Notes under the pieces: generated by a model
The model's database searches: none
The model's input: only the letters and a program-made list of their open reading frames with translations
What the model was told of the DNA's origin: nothing
Position numbers and translations under genes: made by a program
Source of the DNA: an uncultured Eggerthellaceae bacterium
GTDB taxonomy: Bacteria; Actinomycetota; Coriobacteriia; Coriobacteriales; Eggerthellaceae
Length of the DNA: 64,000 bases
Reading direction: 5' to 3'
Assembly: GCA_946618265.1 (NCBI GenBank)
Contig: CAMOLA010000003.1
Location: forward strand, 1-64,000
Part shown: positions 45,265 to 52,865 of the stretch, piece after piece
Numbering within the stretch: position 1 is the first letter of the stretch
How the letters are laid out: every line of letters starts with the position of its first letter

Positions 45265-45320
45265 AACGGGGGCGGAGGGTATTGTCTGCTCAGTTGAAGA
45301 CAGCATCCCCCGCCCCCGTT
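45265..45320. repeat. Inverted repeat element, family G, second copy
   Basis: Arms AACGGGGGCGGAGGGTATTG... and the complement ending 45320, imperfect in the middle, with a short loop. Shares the GGCGGAGGGTATTGTCT core with 37581-37687. It lies between the DUF3990 gene and vapC. Confidence 0.7.
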
Positions 45321-45402
45321 GTACCATTGCCTTCCAGTAGGGTGAATGCGCAAGCACGCTTTGGGCGATCCGAGCTGTAACAGTATCGTATGTCGCCGTC
45401 GA

Positions 45403-45813
45403 TCACCCGAGCGCGATGTCGTGCCACGATTCCAGTTTAAGGCTGGGCACGCGCTGGAATTCTCCCAGGTTGTTGGTTACGAGCGTGGCGTCGTTGGCCA
45501 GTGCGCAGGAGGCTATCATGAGATCGCGATCGCCTATGAGCTTGCCTTGCGAGCCAAGCAATTGCCTGAGCCGGCCATATTCGCATGCTGCCGCTAGGTC
45601 GAATGGCGCGATGGCGAACGTTCCTACGAACTGCTCGACGATGCGTGTCTCTTTGCCGGGATTTCTACTGTGCTCAGCCCCGAAAAACAGTTCGGCGGCG
45701 ACGATCGAGGGCAGCTGGTAGTCTTCGGGACGGCCTCGGCGCATCTCCTGATATCCAGCTTTCAGGCGCCCGCGCAAGAACTCGATGCAGATGCACGTAT
45801 CCAGATAGTGCAT
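45403..45813 (-). CDS. vapC: VapC-type PIN-domain ribonuclease toxin
   Basis: RNase toxin of 136 aa. Catalytic acids of the PIN fold are visible: D5 (MHYLDTCICIEFL), E41 (AAELFFGAE), D95 and D97 (IGDRDLMIASCAL), followed by TLVTNNLGEFQRV. The closing LKLESW is typical of VapC. It is encoded 9 bases after vapB on the minus strand, with its TAAGGAG ribosome site in the vapB end, so the two are co-translated. Cleavage specificity (usually tRNA or rRNA in VapC) cannot be predicted. Another VapC-like gene in the window survives only as a remnant (29617-29838). Confidence 0.92.
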   Translation of the reverse strand: MHYLDTCICIEFLRGRLKAGYQEMRRGRPEDYQLPSIVAAELFFGAEHSRNPGKETRIVEQFVGTFAIAPFDLAAACEYGRLRQLLGSQGKLIGDRDLMIASCALANDATLVTNNLGEFQRVPSLKLESWHDIALG

Positions 45814-45822
45814 GACAGCTCC

Positions 45823-46071
45823 TTAAGCGAGGGCCAAATCGAAAGCCTCGTCATCGCTCGGAGGCGGGTCGTCGGGTATTTCCAGATTCTCGTCGAGCGC
45901 GCCGTATAGGTCCCAAAAGCCCTCTGGCCAACCACCGTTTTGGACGTCTTGCTCGATAAGCCGGTTGGCGTATTTCGATAGGGATAGCCCCGATGCCTTC
46001 GCTCGCGTGCGAAGCGCTTCGAGGTTGTCGTCGGTGATGTACAACGATAGCTGCGGCATGATGCTGTCCAT
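45823..46071 (-). CDS. vapB: VapB-type ribbon-helix-helix antitoxin
   Basis: Antitoxin of 82 aa. The N-terminal half has a ribbon-helix-helix pattern (QLSLYITDDNLEALRTRAKA, SGLSLSKYANRLIEQD), and the C-terminal half is acidic and flexible (PDDPPPSDDEAFDLA), the part that wraps the toxin. Start at ATG 46071; an ATG at 46059 is a plausible alternative, and the ribosome binding site is weak. A perfect 26-bp palindrome over the -10 region lies 35 bases upstream, which fits repression by the VapBC complex. Confidence 0.88.
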   Translation of the reverse strand: MDSIMPQLSLYITDDNLEALRTRAKASGLSLSKYANRLIEQDVQNGGWPEGFWDLYGALDENLEIPDDPPPSDDEAFDLALA

Positions 46072-46103
46072 TTCGTCTTACGGCATGTTTGCATGCTGAC
46101 GGT

Positions 46104-46131
46104 ATTATAACATACTTGCAAGTATGTTATA
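46104..46131 (-). promoter_or_regulatory. vapBC operator overlapping its -10 element
   Basis: The perfect palindrome TATAACATACTTG with its complement spans 46106-46131. On the minus strand it overlaps TATAAT at 46104-46109, 33 bases before the vapB start. A dimeric ribbon-helix-helix protein bound here would block RNA polymerase, as known for VapB operators. Confidence 0.75.
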
Positions 46132-46275
46132 GAAGAAGACTGGCTCTGATCAGTTTGCATAGATGCGGTTTTATGCCAAGTGTTGCGAATGCAGTGAATT
46201 GACGAGTTTCCAACTTCTGTCTTGGTCGCGCCGGGCCTGGCGTATCAGCTACTATCTAGTGCTATCGACTATGCT

Positions 46276-46315
46276 AAAAAGAAGGCCGGTCAGGTGATCT
46301 CTGACCGGCCTTCTT
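46276..46315 (-). terminator. Rho-independent terminator of radical SAM gene
   Basis: A perfect stem AGAAGGCCGGTCAG / CTGACCGGCCTTCT with a 7-base loop. On the minus strand it is followed by TTTTT. It lies 18 bases beyond the radical SAM stop. The symmetry could serve both strands, but the T-run favours minus. Confidence 0.85.
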
Positions 46316-46333
46316 GCGTGTGGCGCTTGCGGC

Positions 46334-47383
46334 TTAGTGGATGTGCGCTTGGATGTAGTCCATGTTCAGGTCGATAAGCGTGCCGTCGCCCTTTGCCAGC
46401 TTGGTGAAACCGGCTTCGTAGAGCATCTGGCGGCAATCGGTCAAGTCCATGCCGCGGTTCGTGGAGGTGTCCTCGGCGGTGTCGCGCGGGTTGACGCCCG
46501 TCTCGGCCGTGATCAGGTTGGTGCCGGAAACGTAGCATGCCTCGCACGGCTCGTGGTGGCCGATCCAGGGCAGCACGTCCATGTCGGCATGGGCCAGACA
46601 TTGCACGGCGGCGATCTGCGACAGGCGGTAGTGGTTGATTTCGCCAGTGCCCTCGAACGGCGTGCCGGGGATGTTGATGCGCTTCATGACGCCGGTCTGG
46701 ATGGGGTTCTGCGCCTTCATGATCATGATCTGCTCGGCCAGCTGTTCGGGCGTGTGCTCGGGGCCGATGGGTTCGACGGCGTTCAGCACGTCGAGGCCGG
46801 CGTCGATGGCGTTCTGGATGGTCTGCTTGCGCAGTTCGGGATCGAGGTTGGTGACCTCGCCCTCGCCAAGGCGGCAGATGTGGTACACGCCCGAGATGCC
46901 CGCTTCCTTCATCTTGCAGAAGTCCTCGTAGGAGCTGTCGCCCACGTTGGAGTAGATGTTGGTGCATGCCGGTGCCGTCTCGCGCACGAGGCGGATGATG
47001 CGACAGTACTCGTCAACGTCGTAGTCGGCCATCGACATGATCCACAGGCCGAACAGGTCGCCGTCTTGCGTGAAGCTCTTCACGGCTGCGACGATGTCCT
47101 CGTCGGCCATCTTGAACGCCTCCATTTGCGTGTAGTCCTTCGCAAACGAGCAGAAGCTGCAGTTGGCGGGGCAGGGATGGCATGACACGCCGATTTGCGC
47201 GAACAGCACGGCCGCGTTGCCCGTGCGCGACCGCATGAGCCCGTCGGCGGCGCCGCGCAGCGCGCATGCCTCGGGGGAGTGCGGCTCGAGCGAGAGCAGC
47301 TGCACGCACTCGTCCTGCGTGGCCGCTTTGCCCTCGAATGCTCGGTCGATGATCGCCTGGACTTCCGGGTTGATGCCTGTCAT
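46334..47383 (-). CDS. Radical SAM protein related to biotin synthase
   Basis: Cytoplasmic enzyme of 349 aa. The CxxxCxxC cluster motif CPANCSFC (C71, C75, C78) binds the 4Fe-4S/SAM pair; the surrounding QIGVSCHPCPANCSF block and later GLDVLNAVEPIGPEH resemble BioB and its relatives (HydE, PylB-like). The BioB motif YNHNLD is not seen (NIYSNVGDSSYE occupies that region), so it is probably not biotin synthase; the product is unknown. No biotin gene is adjacent. I chose ATG 47383, preceded by AGAGAGGAA; the ATG at 47452 adds 23 residues without a ribosome site. It has its own promoter (47424-47452) and a terminator. Confidence 0.82.
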   Translation of the reverse strand: MTGINPEVQAIIDRAFEGKAATQDECVQLLSLEPHSPEACALRGAADGLMRSRTGNAAVLFAQIGVSCHPCPANCSFCSFAKDYTQMEAFKMADEDIVAAVKSFTQDGDLFGLWIMSMADYDVDEYCRIIRLVRETAPACTNIYSNVGDSSYEDFCKMKEAGISGVYHICRLGEGEVTNLDPELRKQTIQNAIDAGLDVLNAVEPIGPEHTPEQLAEQIMIMKAQNPIQTGVMKRINIPGTPFEGTGEINHYRLSQIAAVQCLAHADMDVLPWIGHHEPCEACYVSGTNLITAETGVNPRDTAEDTSTNRGMDLTDCRQMLYEAGFTKLAKGDGTLIDLNMDYIQAHIH

Positions 47384-47423
47384 CGCGATTCCTCTCTCGA
47401 TATGATGGGGTAAGTCTAATACA

Positions 47424-47452
47424 AGATTATGACATAATATGACGTAATCCAA
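47424..47452 (-). promoter_or_regulatory. Candidate promoter of radical SAM gene
   Basis: On the minus strand, TTGGAT (47452-47447), a 17-base spacer and TAATCT (47429-47424), giving a leader of about 34 nt to the ATG at 47383. The region is AT-rich. Confidence 0.5.
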
Positions 47453-47610
47453 TAGATAAACGAGCGAGCATTGGGGAATGCTGGCAGTTACATGCGGTGC
47501 GCCGTCCGTGATGAGCGTTGCCTTTCGCGGTAGCGCCGTTGCCAGTCGGTCCTCGAACCGCCAAAACGCCTGATATCTTGATTGCGTCTCGAATCTGTTC
47601 GATTCTGCTG

Positions 47611-47851
47611 TTTAGAAAATGCAGAAATGTTTGAAACCGGTGTGTTGTCGCCTTCTGATGTTCAGAAATTGCAATTATGTTTGAAAATTTGAGGCCCTCC
47701 TGAGTAGCAGGATTTTGACGCAGCTCTGAACAGGGGTTTTAAATTGCAAAATCTATCCCTACTCGGGATTTGGAAGAATTTTCAAACATAACTGCAAATT
47801 TTGAACAATCAAACACTTGAAATACTGAAAATCAAACATAATCGCAAAAAA
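47611..47851. repeat. Four-copy motif cluster GCAATTATGTTTGAAA, two direct and two inverted
   Basis: Related 26-32 bp copies occur at 47611-47636 and 47659-47690 (plus orientation) and at 47777-47807 and 47826-47851 (minus orientation). The inner pair is complementary over 31 bases with 3 mismatches (for example TTATGTTTGAAAATT). The element is AT-rich in a GC-rich neighbourhood and has no open frame. It may be a MITE-like unit or a multi-site operator. It lies between the radical SAM gene and the NSS symporter gene. Confidence 0.65.
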
Positions 47852-47908
47852 GTAACACTCATTATGAGGGTCTTACGCAAATGCATCATAGGGCAGGCGA
47901 GCCATATC

Positions 47909-47937
47909 AAAAAAACGGGGAGGCGGCATGCCTCCCC
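47909..47937 (-). terminator. Rho-independent terminator of NSS symporter gene
   Basis: A perfect 8-bp stem, GGGGAGGC / GCCTCCCC, with a 5-base loop. On the minus strand it is followed by seven T residues. It is 49 bases after the symporter stop. Confidence 0.88.
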
Positions 47938-47986
47938 AAGGCGAAACGCGTCTCCAGGGTAACTGTTTCGCCTGCCGGCCGTGCGA

Positions 47987-49393
47987 CTACCCGCCGATCC
48001 AGGTGGTGACGACGGGAATCCAGCCCATGATGAGCACGATGATGATCAGCACGGGAACGACGTACTTCATGTAAGCGCGCGTCCATTGCGGGAACTTGGC
48101 GCCTACGCCCGAATCGGCCTCGGCGATGAAGTTATCCCAGCCCCATCCGCGCTTCGACGTGCAGAACATCAAGATGACGAGCGCGCCAATGGGTAGGATG
48201 TTGTTGGACAGGATGAAGTCCTCGATGCTCTGGATGTCGCCGATGCCCGGGATGGTGAATCCAGACCACACGTTGAACCCAAGGGCGCACGGCAGCGACA
48301 ACACGATGAGCAGGATGCCGTTGATGGCAACGGACTTTCCGCGCGAGATCTCCCACTGGTCCATCGAGAACGCGATGAGGTTCTCGAACACCGCGATGAT
48401 GGTGGAAAGCGCCGCGAAGCTCATGAACACGAAGAACAGCGAGCACCACAGCTGGCCGAGCGGCATTTGCTCGAACACGCTGGGCAGCGTGACGAACACG
48501 AGCCCCGGGCCAGCACCCGGCTCGACCGCGAACGCCGAGCACGCGGGGAAGATGATGAGGCCCGACATGAACGCGACGAAGGTGTCGAGCGCGCCGACGC
48601 GCAGCGACTCGCCCATGAGCGAGCGGTCCTTGCCGATGTAGCTGCCGAAGATCATCATCGAGCCAACGCCGAGCGACATGGTGAAGAACGCCTGGCCCAT
48701 GGCCGCATAGGCGGCCTGCCCGAAGTTGCCCACCTGCTGGCCGAGCGTGTCGCCCGCGAACAGCTTTCCGAAATCGGGAACGAGGTAGAACGCGAGGCCC
48801 TCGGCCGCGCCCTCGAGCGTGACGGAGCGGACGCACAGGATGGCGAGCACGGCGAGCAAGCATATCATCATGACCTTGGTCACGCGCTCGACGCCCTTCT
48901 GCACGCCAGCCGCGCAGCACGCCAGGCCAATGACGATGACGACCATCATCCAGAACAGGAGCTCGCCGGGATTGGCCAGCATGTTGCCGAACACGGCGGC
49001 CACTCCTTCGGCATCCTGTCCGACGAACGCGCCGGTCGCGCTTTTGTAGACGTAAGCCAGCATCCAGCCGGCGACCACCGTATAGAACATCATGAGCAGC
49101 ATGCAGCCGCAGTAGCTGATCCATTTGGCGATATGCCATTTCGACCCAGCCGGTTCGAGCACGTCGTAGGCGCGTGCGGCCGATTTCTGGCTGCCGCGTC
49201 CGATGGCGAACTCCATGACCAGGATCGGCAAGCTGAACGCCACCAGGAACACGATGTACATGACGACGAACGCCGCGCCGCCGTATTCGCCCGTGATGTA
49301 GGGGAATCGCCATACGTTTCCAAGCCCGATCGCGCACCCTGCGCTGATGAGCAGGAACCCGAGGCGACTCGAGAACTTCTCCCTCTGCTCCAT
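47987..49393 (-). CDS. Sodium-dependent NSS/SLC6-type transporter
   Basis: Sodium:neurotransmitter-symporter family protein of 468 aa with about 11-12 hydrophobic segments. The start (RLGFLLISAGCAIGLGNVWRF) is the family's TM1 with the unwound Gly-rich stretch, followed by PYITGEYGGAAFVV and LPILVMEFAIGRGSQ, all diagnostic. The substrate is probably an amino acid, as in bacterial homologues (LeuT, MhsT, TnaT), but cannot be specified. ATG 49393 has GGAAGGGATG upstream; an ATG at 49465 lacks a ribosome site. The gene is transcribed alone on the minus strand and closes with a strong terminator. Confidence 0.93.
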   Translation of the reverse strand: MEQREKFSSRLGFLLISAGCAIGLGNVWRFPYITGEYGGAAFVVMYIVFLVAFSLPILVMEFAIGRGSQKSAARAYDVLEPAGSKWHIAKWISYCGCMLLMMFYTVVAGWMLAYVYKSATGAFVGQDAEGVAAVFGNMLANPGELLFWMMVVIVIGLACCAAGVQKGVERVTKVMMICLLAVLAILCVRSVTLEGAAEGLAFYLVPDFGKLFAGDTLGQQVGNFGQAAYAAMGQAFFTMSLGVGSMMIFGSYIGKDRSLMGESLRVGALDTFVAFMSGLIIFPACSAFAVEPGAGPGLVFVTLPSVFEQMPLGQLWCSLFFVFMSFAALSTIIAVFENLIAFSMDQWEISRGKSVAINGILLIVLSLPCALGFNVWSGFTIPGIGDIQSIEDFILSNNILPIGALVILMFCTSKRGWGWDNFIAEADSGVGAKFPQWTRAYMKYVVPVLIIIVLIMGWIPVVTTWIGG

Positions 49394-49500
49394 AAAACAT
49401 CCCTTCCTCGATAATGCCTTGAAGCATTGTAACCGCTTTGGCCGAGATTTCGAAGCAGTTTGCATCGCGCCTGATGTTCGGTTGGAATTGACGGGTCTTT

Positions 49501-49529
49501 GTACATTTGGGGACAGTCCCCAAATGTAC
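49501..49529. repeat. Family B palindrome, fourth full copy
   Basis: A perfect 29-bp odd palindrome (arms GTACATTTGGGGAC, central A). It lies between the NSS symporter gene and a run of family F repeats. Confidence 0.9.
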
Positions 49530-49639
49530 GCTAGGAAGGGCGTCGGGTGTGCGTAGTTCTACGGCGCGCGTTCGGGCCTGCGCATGTGGGGGCGGCCCGG
49601 AATGCGCGCGATAGTGAGACAGGAGGAACCCCCGCTCGC

Positions 49640-49696
49640 TGACAGAAAGGGAGTCTCCCCAACGGTCACTGACCGAAAGGGAGTCTCCCTCGGTCA
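49640..49696. repeat. Tandem pair of family F palindromes (GACCGAAAGGGAGTCTCCC)
   Basis: Copies at 49640-49668 and 49670-49696 share the core AAAGGGAGTCTCCC and the TGAC...GTCA outer ends; both have lost perfect symmetry. A half-copy (GAAGAGACTCCCTT) follows near 49706. Other copies are at 50784-50843 and 63299-63327. The pair ends 30 bases before the 3' end of the ADP-ribosylglycohydrolase gene. Confidence 0.85.
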
Positions 49697-49726
49697 GTAT
49701 GCGAGGAAGAGACTCCCTTGCATGTG

Positions 49727-50554
49727 CTACTTGACGTCGAACTTTGCGCAGAACTCATCGAGCGTGTGGATGAGGCCCTTGGTCATGCTGCGCCGCGTGT
49801 TGGAGACGATGGAGCTCGGGATGCCCCAGCGGGCGTGCGCGATGGATCCCGCGATGGCGGCAGTCGTGTCGCAGTCGCCGCCGATCGAGACGCAGAGCCG
49901 CACGGTGCTCTCGAAGTCGGTGGCCTCGAGAAACGCCTCGATGGCCTGCGGCACGCTGCCCGGGCACGTCTCGTCGAACGAGTAGGTGGGCCGTATCTCG
50001 TCGATTGTGAAGCCCAGGTCGTATCCGAACCCCTCGACGTAGCGACGGATCTCGTCGTTGCCGGCTCCCAGGCGCGCCATGACGATGCATCCCGCCGTGA
50101 CCTGCGCGCCCTTGATGCCCTCGGGATGGTTGTGCGTGACCTCGGCCGACAGCTTGGCAAGCTCCTCGGCATGCGCCACGTCGTCGGTCACCCACGCGAC
50201 GGGCGACACGCGCATGGCCGAGCCGTTGCCGTAGCTGTTGTAGGGTTCGGGCGCCTTGTCGTGCAGCCACTTGTAGAACATGCGGCCGTACCCTGCAAAG
50301 CGGTGGCGCTTGCCGAAATCCTGCATGGCATCGACGAGCTTCGCTTTGGAAAACGTGGCGCCGTCGTACGAATCGACGAGCGCCTTGGCCACTGCGAGCG
50401 TCATCACGCTGTCGTCGGTGAACTTCGATTTCCTGACGAACAGCGGGAAGTCCGTCGTCTTGATGTTGTCGAACTCGTACACGCTGCCGATGGTGTCGCC
50501 GGCGATTGCGCCGAGCATCGCCGGCGCGGTGTTCGTGTTGGCGATGGTTGTCAT
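49727..50554 (-). CDS. ADP-ribosylglycohydrolase family protein
   Basis: Predicted hydrolase of 275 aa that removes ADP-ribose from protein, DNA or small molecules, or cleaves a related bond. Family landmarks are GAIAGDTIGSVYE near the start, FTDDSVMTLAVAKAL (metal-binding Thr-Asp-Asp) and IGGDCDTTAAIAGSI near the C-terminus. These give the two-metal site. Cytoplasmic. ATG 50554 has AGGAGGAGACCATC directly upstream; a longer minus-strand frame to 51091 runs through repeats and is rejected. Flanked on both sides by family F palindromes. A DUF3990 ART-like gene lies 4.4 kb away; a functional link is possible but not shown. Confidence 0.92.
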   Translation of the reverse strand: MTTIANTNTAPAMLGAIAGDTIGSVYEFDNIKTTDFPLFVRKSKFTDDSVMTLAVAKALVDSYDGATFSKAKLVDAMQDFGKRHRFAGYGRMFYKWLHDKAPEPYNSYGNGSAMRVSPVAWVTDDVAHAEELAKLSAEVTHNHPEGIKGAQVTAGCIVMARLGAGNDEIRRYVEGFGYDLGFTIDEIRPTYSFDETCPGSVPQAIEAFLEATDFESTVRLCVSIGGDCDTTAAIAGSIAHARWGIPSSIVSNTRRSMTKGLIHTLDEFCAKFDVK

Positions 50555-50783
50555 GATGGTCTCCTCCTGGTCCGCGTTTCGCGCCCGTTTGCCAAGCGCT
50601 GTACTCCATAGTAGCGAATCGGATTCAGCTTCGGTCAACCGCCGGTTGACATCGTCAGAAGCGGGGGCAACGGCGAATAGCCCGCGCTGGACGGGTTTGG
50701 GCAATCGTGGGCCTCCCGCCAACACATCGTGCGGTTTCGTGTTGCTCCCGTGCTGGCTTCTTGCCCCGACGCCGCTCGCCGCA

Positions 50784-50843
50784 CCGACCGAAAGGGAGTC
50801 TCCCCAACGGTCGGTGACCGAAAGGGAGTCTCCCTTTCGGTCA
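50784..50843. repeat. Tandem pair of family F palindromes
   Basis: The copy at 50784-50814 is imperfect; that at 50815-50843 is a perfect 29-bp odd palindrome (arms TGACCGAAAGGGAG, central T). They are directly adjacent. The rest of the 510-base gap 50555-51064 shows no gene. Confidence 0.88.
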
Positions 50844-51064
50844 GTGATGTGCGCTGCATGCGTTTCACGCTTTGGTAACGGACGGGCGCGCGGCCCGACG
50901 TTTCGCGTGGTTCGATCGTGTTGGTTAGTAGAGGCGCCCCGCGAGGACTCGAAACGAACGCGATACGGACCACGGCGAGGCTGCTGCTTTCCCGAGTTGC
51001 AAGCGGGGCGCTTCGAAAGAACCGTTGGCGAAAGCCGCCCGGGGGCGGCGGAAAGGAGGATGCG

Positions 51065-51286
51065 ATGGAAAAGGCCCGTGGATTGCATCACGCAATCGTC
51101 TATTGCGTGATCGCGGCCGCGGCGGTATGCGCGGCGCTGGTCGGTTTCTCGGCGGATGAGGCATCGGCCGATCAGCTAGCGCCGGCTTCCACCTACGGAA
51201 TCGAGGAAATCGACGGTTTGCCCGAAGGCCTCGAGACGGATGCGTGGCCGACTTCGCTCGAAGATTTCATCAAGGATTTCTCGTAG
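51065..51286 (+). CDS. Small exported protein
   Basis: Protein of 73 aa. A basic start then a hydrophobic core (AIVYCVIAAAAVCAALVGF) and ASA give a Sec signal peptide, leaving about 40 residues (DQLAPASTYGIEEIDGLPEG...). The mature part is acidic with no cysteine or known motif. The ribosome site GAAAGGAGG lies 5 bases before the ATG and is very strong, so the gene is likely real although small. It is followed by a lipoprotein gene after 178 bases. Its function is unknown; it could be a secreted peptide or a small cell-surface protein. Confidence 0.65.
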   Translation: MEKARGLHHAIVYCVIAAAAVCAALVGFSADEASADQLAPASTYGIEEIDGLPEGLETDAWPTSLEDFIKDFS

Positions 51287-51464
51287 CGGGCTGCTGGCGG
51301 ATGCGCGCGCTGAACGGTGTAAGGCGTGCGCATCGGTCGGCGTTTTTTTGTTAAAGTGGACATGCAGCCAGACGCCGTGCCGGCCACGCTATTTGGTTGC
51401 GTGCGATCTGCCAGACGGCGCAGCTGGTGATGCGTTTGGGTTTGCGGAATATCGAGGAGGAACA

Positions 51465-52586
51465 ATGCGGGTTCTCAAGAAGGGTAAAGTGGCGGCCATC
51501 GCCGTTTCGGCGTTCGTTCTCGCGGTGGCTCTGACCGGTTGCGGTGCGGCGACGTCTGCCGCTCCGGCGGGCGGCGGCGCATCTTCCAGCGGTAGCACAT
51601 CGGGGCAGGCGGTGCAAAGCGACTCGCCCGAAAGCGACACAGGGGGAACGGAAGCCGCAACCGCCGCGGACGACTCGAATGGCGAAGGCGATGCGAGCGT
51701 CGCGAGCGGCACGGGCGATGCGACGCGTGCGTTCTCGTCGAGCGATGCGACCAAGTCGTTCGACGCCAGCGTGAGCTCGCGCAGTGGCTACCGGGTGTTC
51801 CACGTGCGCACGGCCGATTTCCAGTTCGATCTGCCCGCTTACTGGCGCGGCAAGGTGGAATGGTTCGAAGAGCGGCTCCCCAATGGGCGCATCGAGGTTT
51901 CCATCTGCCCCATCGGCATGTCGGACCGCACGTCATCGGGTGATTACGAATACGCGCTCGTCACGGTGAACTCGACCGATGCGAATGTGCCTGCCGAGGG
52001 CGGCGACATCGGCGGCGGGCTGGTCGCGCATGCCGACGGGTCGGATAAGGACGTCGTCGCATACCAGAAGAACTGGATCTTCCTCGGCCGCGAGAAGGGC
52101 CCGGACGCGGGTGCGGGGTCGCGTACGTACACCAAGTCCGAGCTCGACAAGCTCATCGGCCTGGCGACGGGCGGAAAACTGGATTACGACGACTGCAAGT
52201 ACGAATCGAACAACATGGCATGCCTGGATTACAACACGTCCCAGTTCGACGGCAAGATCAAGGTCGGCAGTTTCAGCGTCCCCTCGACTCCTGCGAAGAC
52301 CGCCAACGAATACGCCATGCCCGATACCGACCTCGTCACCTACAACGCGCGCATCTGGAACGGCATGGACAACCACGAGCTGTTCATCGTCCGCAACGAG
52401 ATCTTCGCGCGCCACGGCTGCGGCTTCAAGTCCCAGGAGCTGCGTGATCACTTCGGCAAGCAGGCATGGTACAAGGAAACCATCGACGCCGGCACGTACG
52501 ACACGTCCATCTTGAGCAGCGTCGAAAAGGAAAACGCCAACGCCATCCTCGAAGTGGAAAAGCAGCGCAACTCCCCGTACGTCTAG
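51465..52586 (+). CDS. YARHG-domain lipoprotein
   Basis: Predicted lipoprotein of 373 aa. The signal MRVLKKGKVAAIAVSAFVLA ends in lipobox LTGC near residues 23-26, then a long Ser/Ala/Gly/Asp linker to about residue 100. A middle region (YRVFHVRTADFQFDLPAYWR) is typical of cell-surface proteins of this order but unassigned. Residues about 295-345 form a YARHG domain (LFIVRNEIFARHGCGFKSQE then LRDHFGKQAWY), an extracellular module of unknown role, possibly peptidoglycan associated. GAGGAGG before the ATG fixes the start. A similar lipoprotein with a transglutaminase-like domain follows 279 bases downstream. Confidence 0.82.
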   Translation: MRVLKKGKVAAIAVSAFVLAVALTGCGAATSAAPAGGGASSSGSTSGQAVQSDSPESDTGGTEAATAADDSNGEGDASVASGTGDATRAFSSSDATKSFDASVSSRSGYRVFHVRTADFQFDLPAYWRGKVEWFEERLPNGRIEVSICPIGMSDRTSSGDYEYALVTVNSTDANVPAEGGDIGGGLVAHADGSDKDVVAYQKNWIFLGREKGPDAGAGSRTYTKSELDKLIGLATGGKLDYDDCKYESNNMACLDYNTSQFDGKIKVGSFSVPSTPAKTANEYAMPDTDLVTYNARIWNGMDNHELFIVRNEIFARHGCGFKSQELRDHFGKQAWYKETIDAGTYDTSILSSVEKENANAILEVEKQRNSPYV

Positions 52587-52630
52587 CGCCTCACGCTTGG
52601 CCACCTGACACGGACACCGACGAGGTGTAA

Positions 52631-52715
52631 GCCCGAAATCGCGAACGAGGGCCCTTTTGGCGCACAGCCGTCTGGGGGCAAATGCACCGGATCGGCCCTC
52701 GATCGCGGATTTCGG
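52631..52715. repeat. Imperfect inverted repeat between lipoprotein genes
   Basis: CCCGAAATCGCGAACGAGGGCC (about 52631-52652) faces GGCCCTCGATCGCGGATTTC... (52693-52715) with a few mismatches. A second imperfect pair (CACCTGACA...) flanks it. It may form a hairpin terminator for the YARHG gene or be another small element. Confidence 0.5.
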
Positions 52716-52865
52716 GTTGGCTGTGGACACCGTCACCTGACAGGGGCGCCGCCGAAGCGCCGGATGGCAAAACGTATGGCCGCGAGCATGCCGATTCTGG
52801 TACCATTTGCGTCATGAAAAGCGCGGGCCGAGGGTTTGCGCGATGACGATTACGAGGAGGGTTCC

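Noticed and set aside
49640..50843. Possible CRISPR-like direct repeats (family F copies)
   Set aside because: Copies are palindromic, irregularly spaced and have no unique spacers of constant length; no cas gene is present.
49727..51091. 454-codon version of the ADP-ribosylglycohydrolase
   Set aside because: The extra 179 codons translate through family F repeats, lack similarity to the family and have no start signal; the AGGAGG-supported ATG at 50554 is used.
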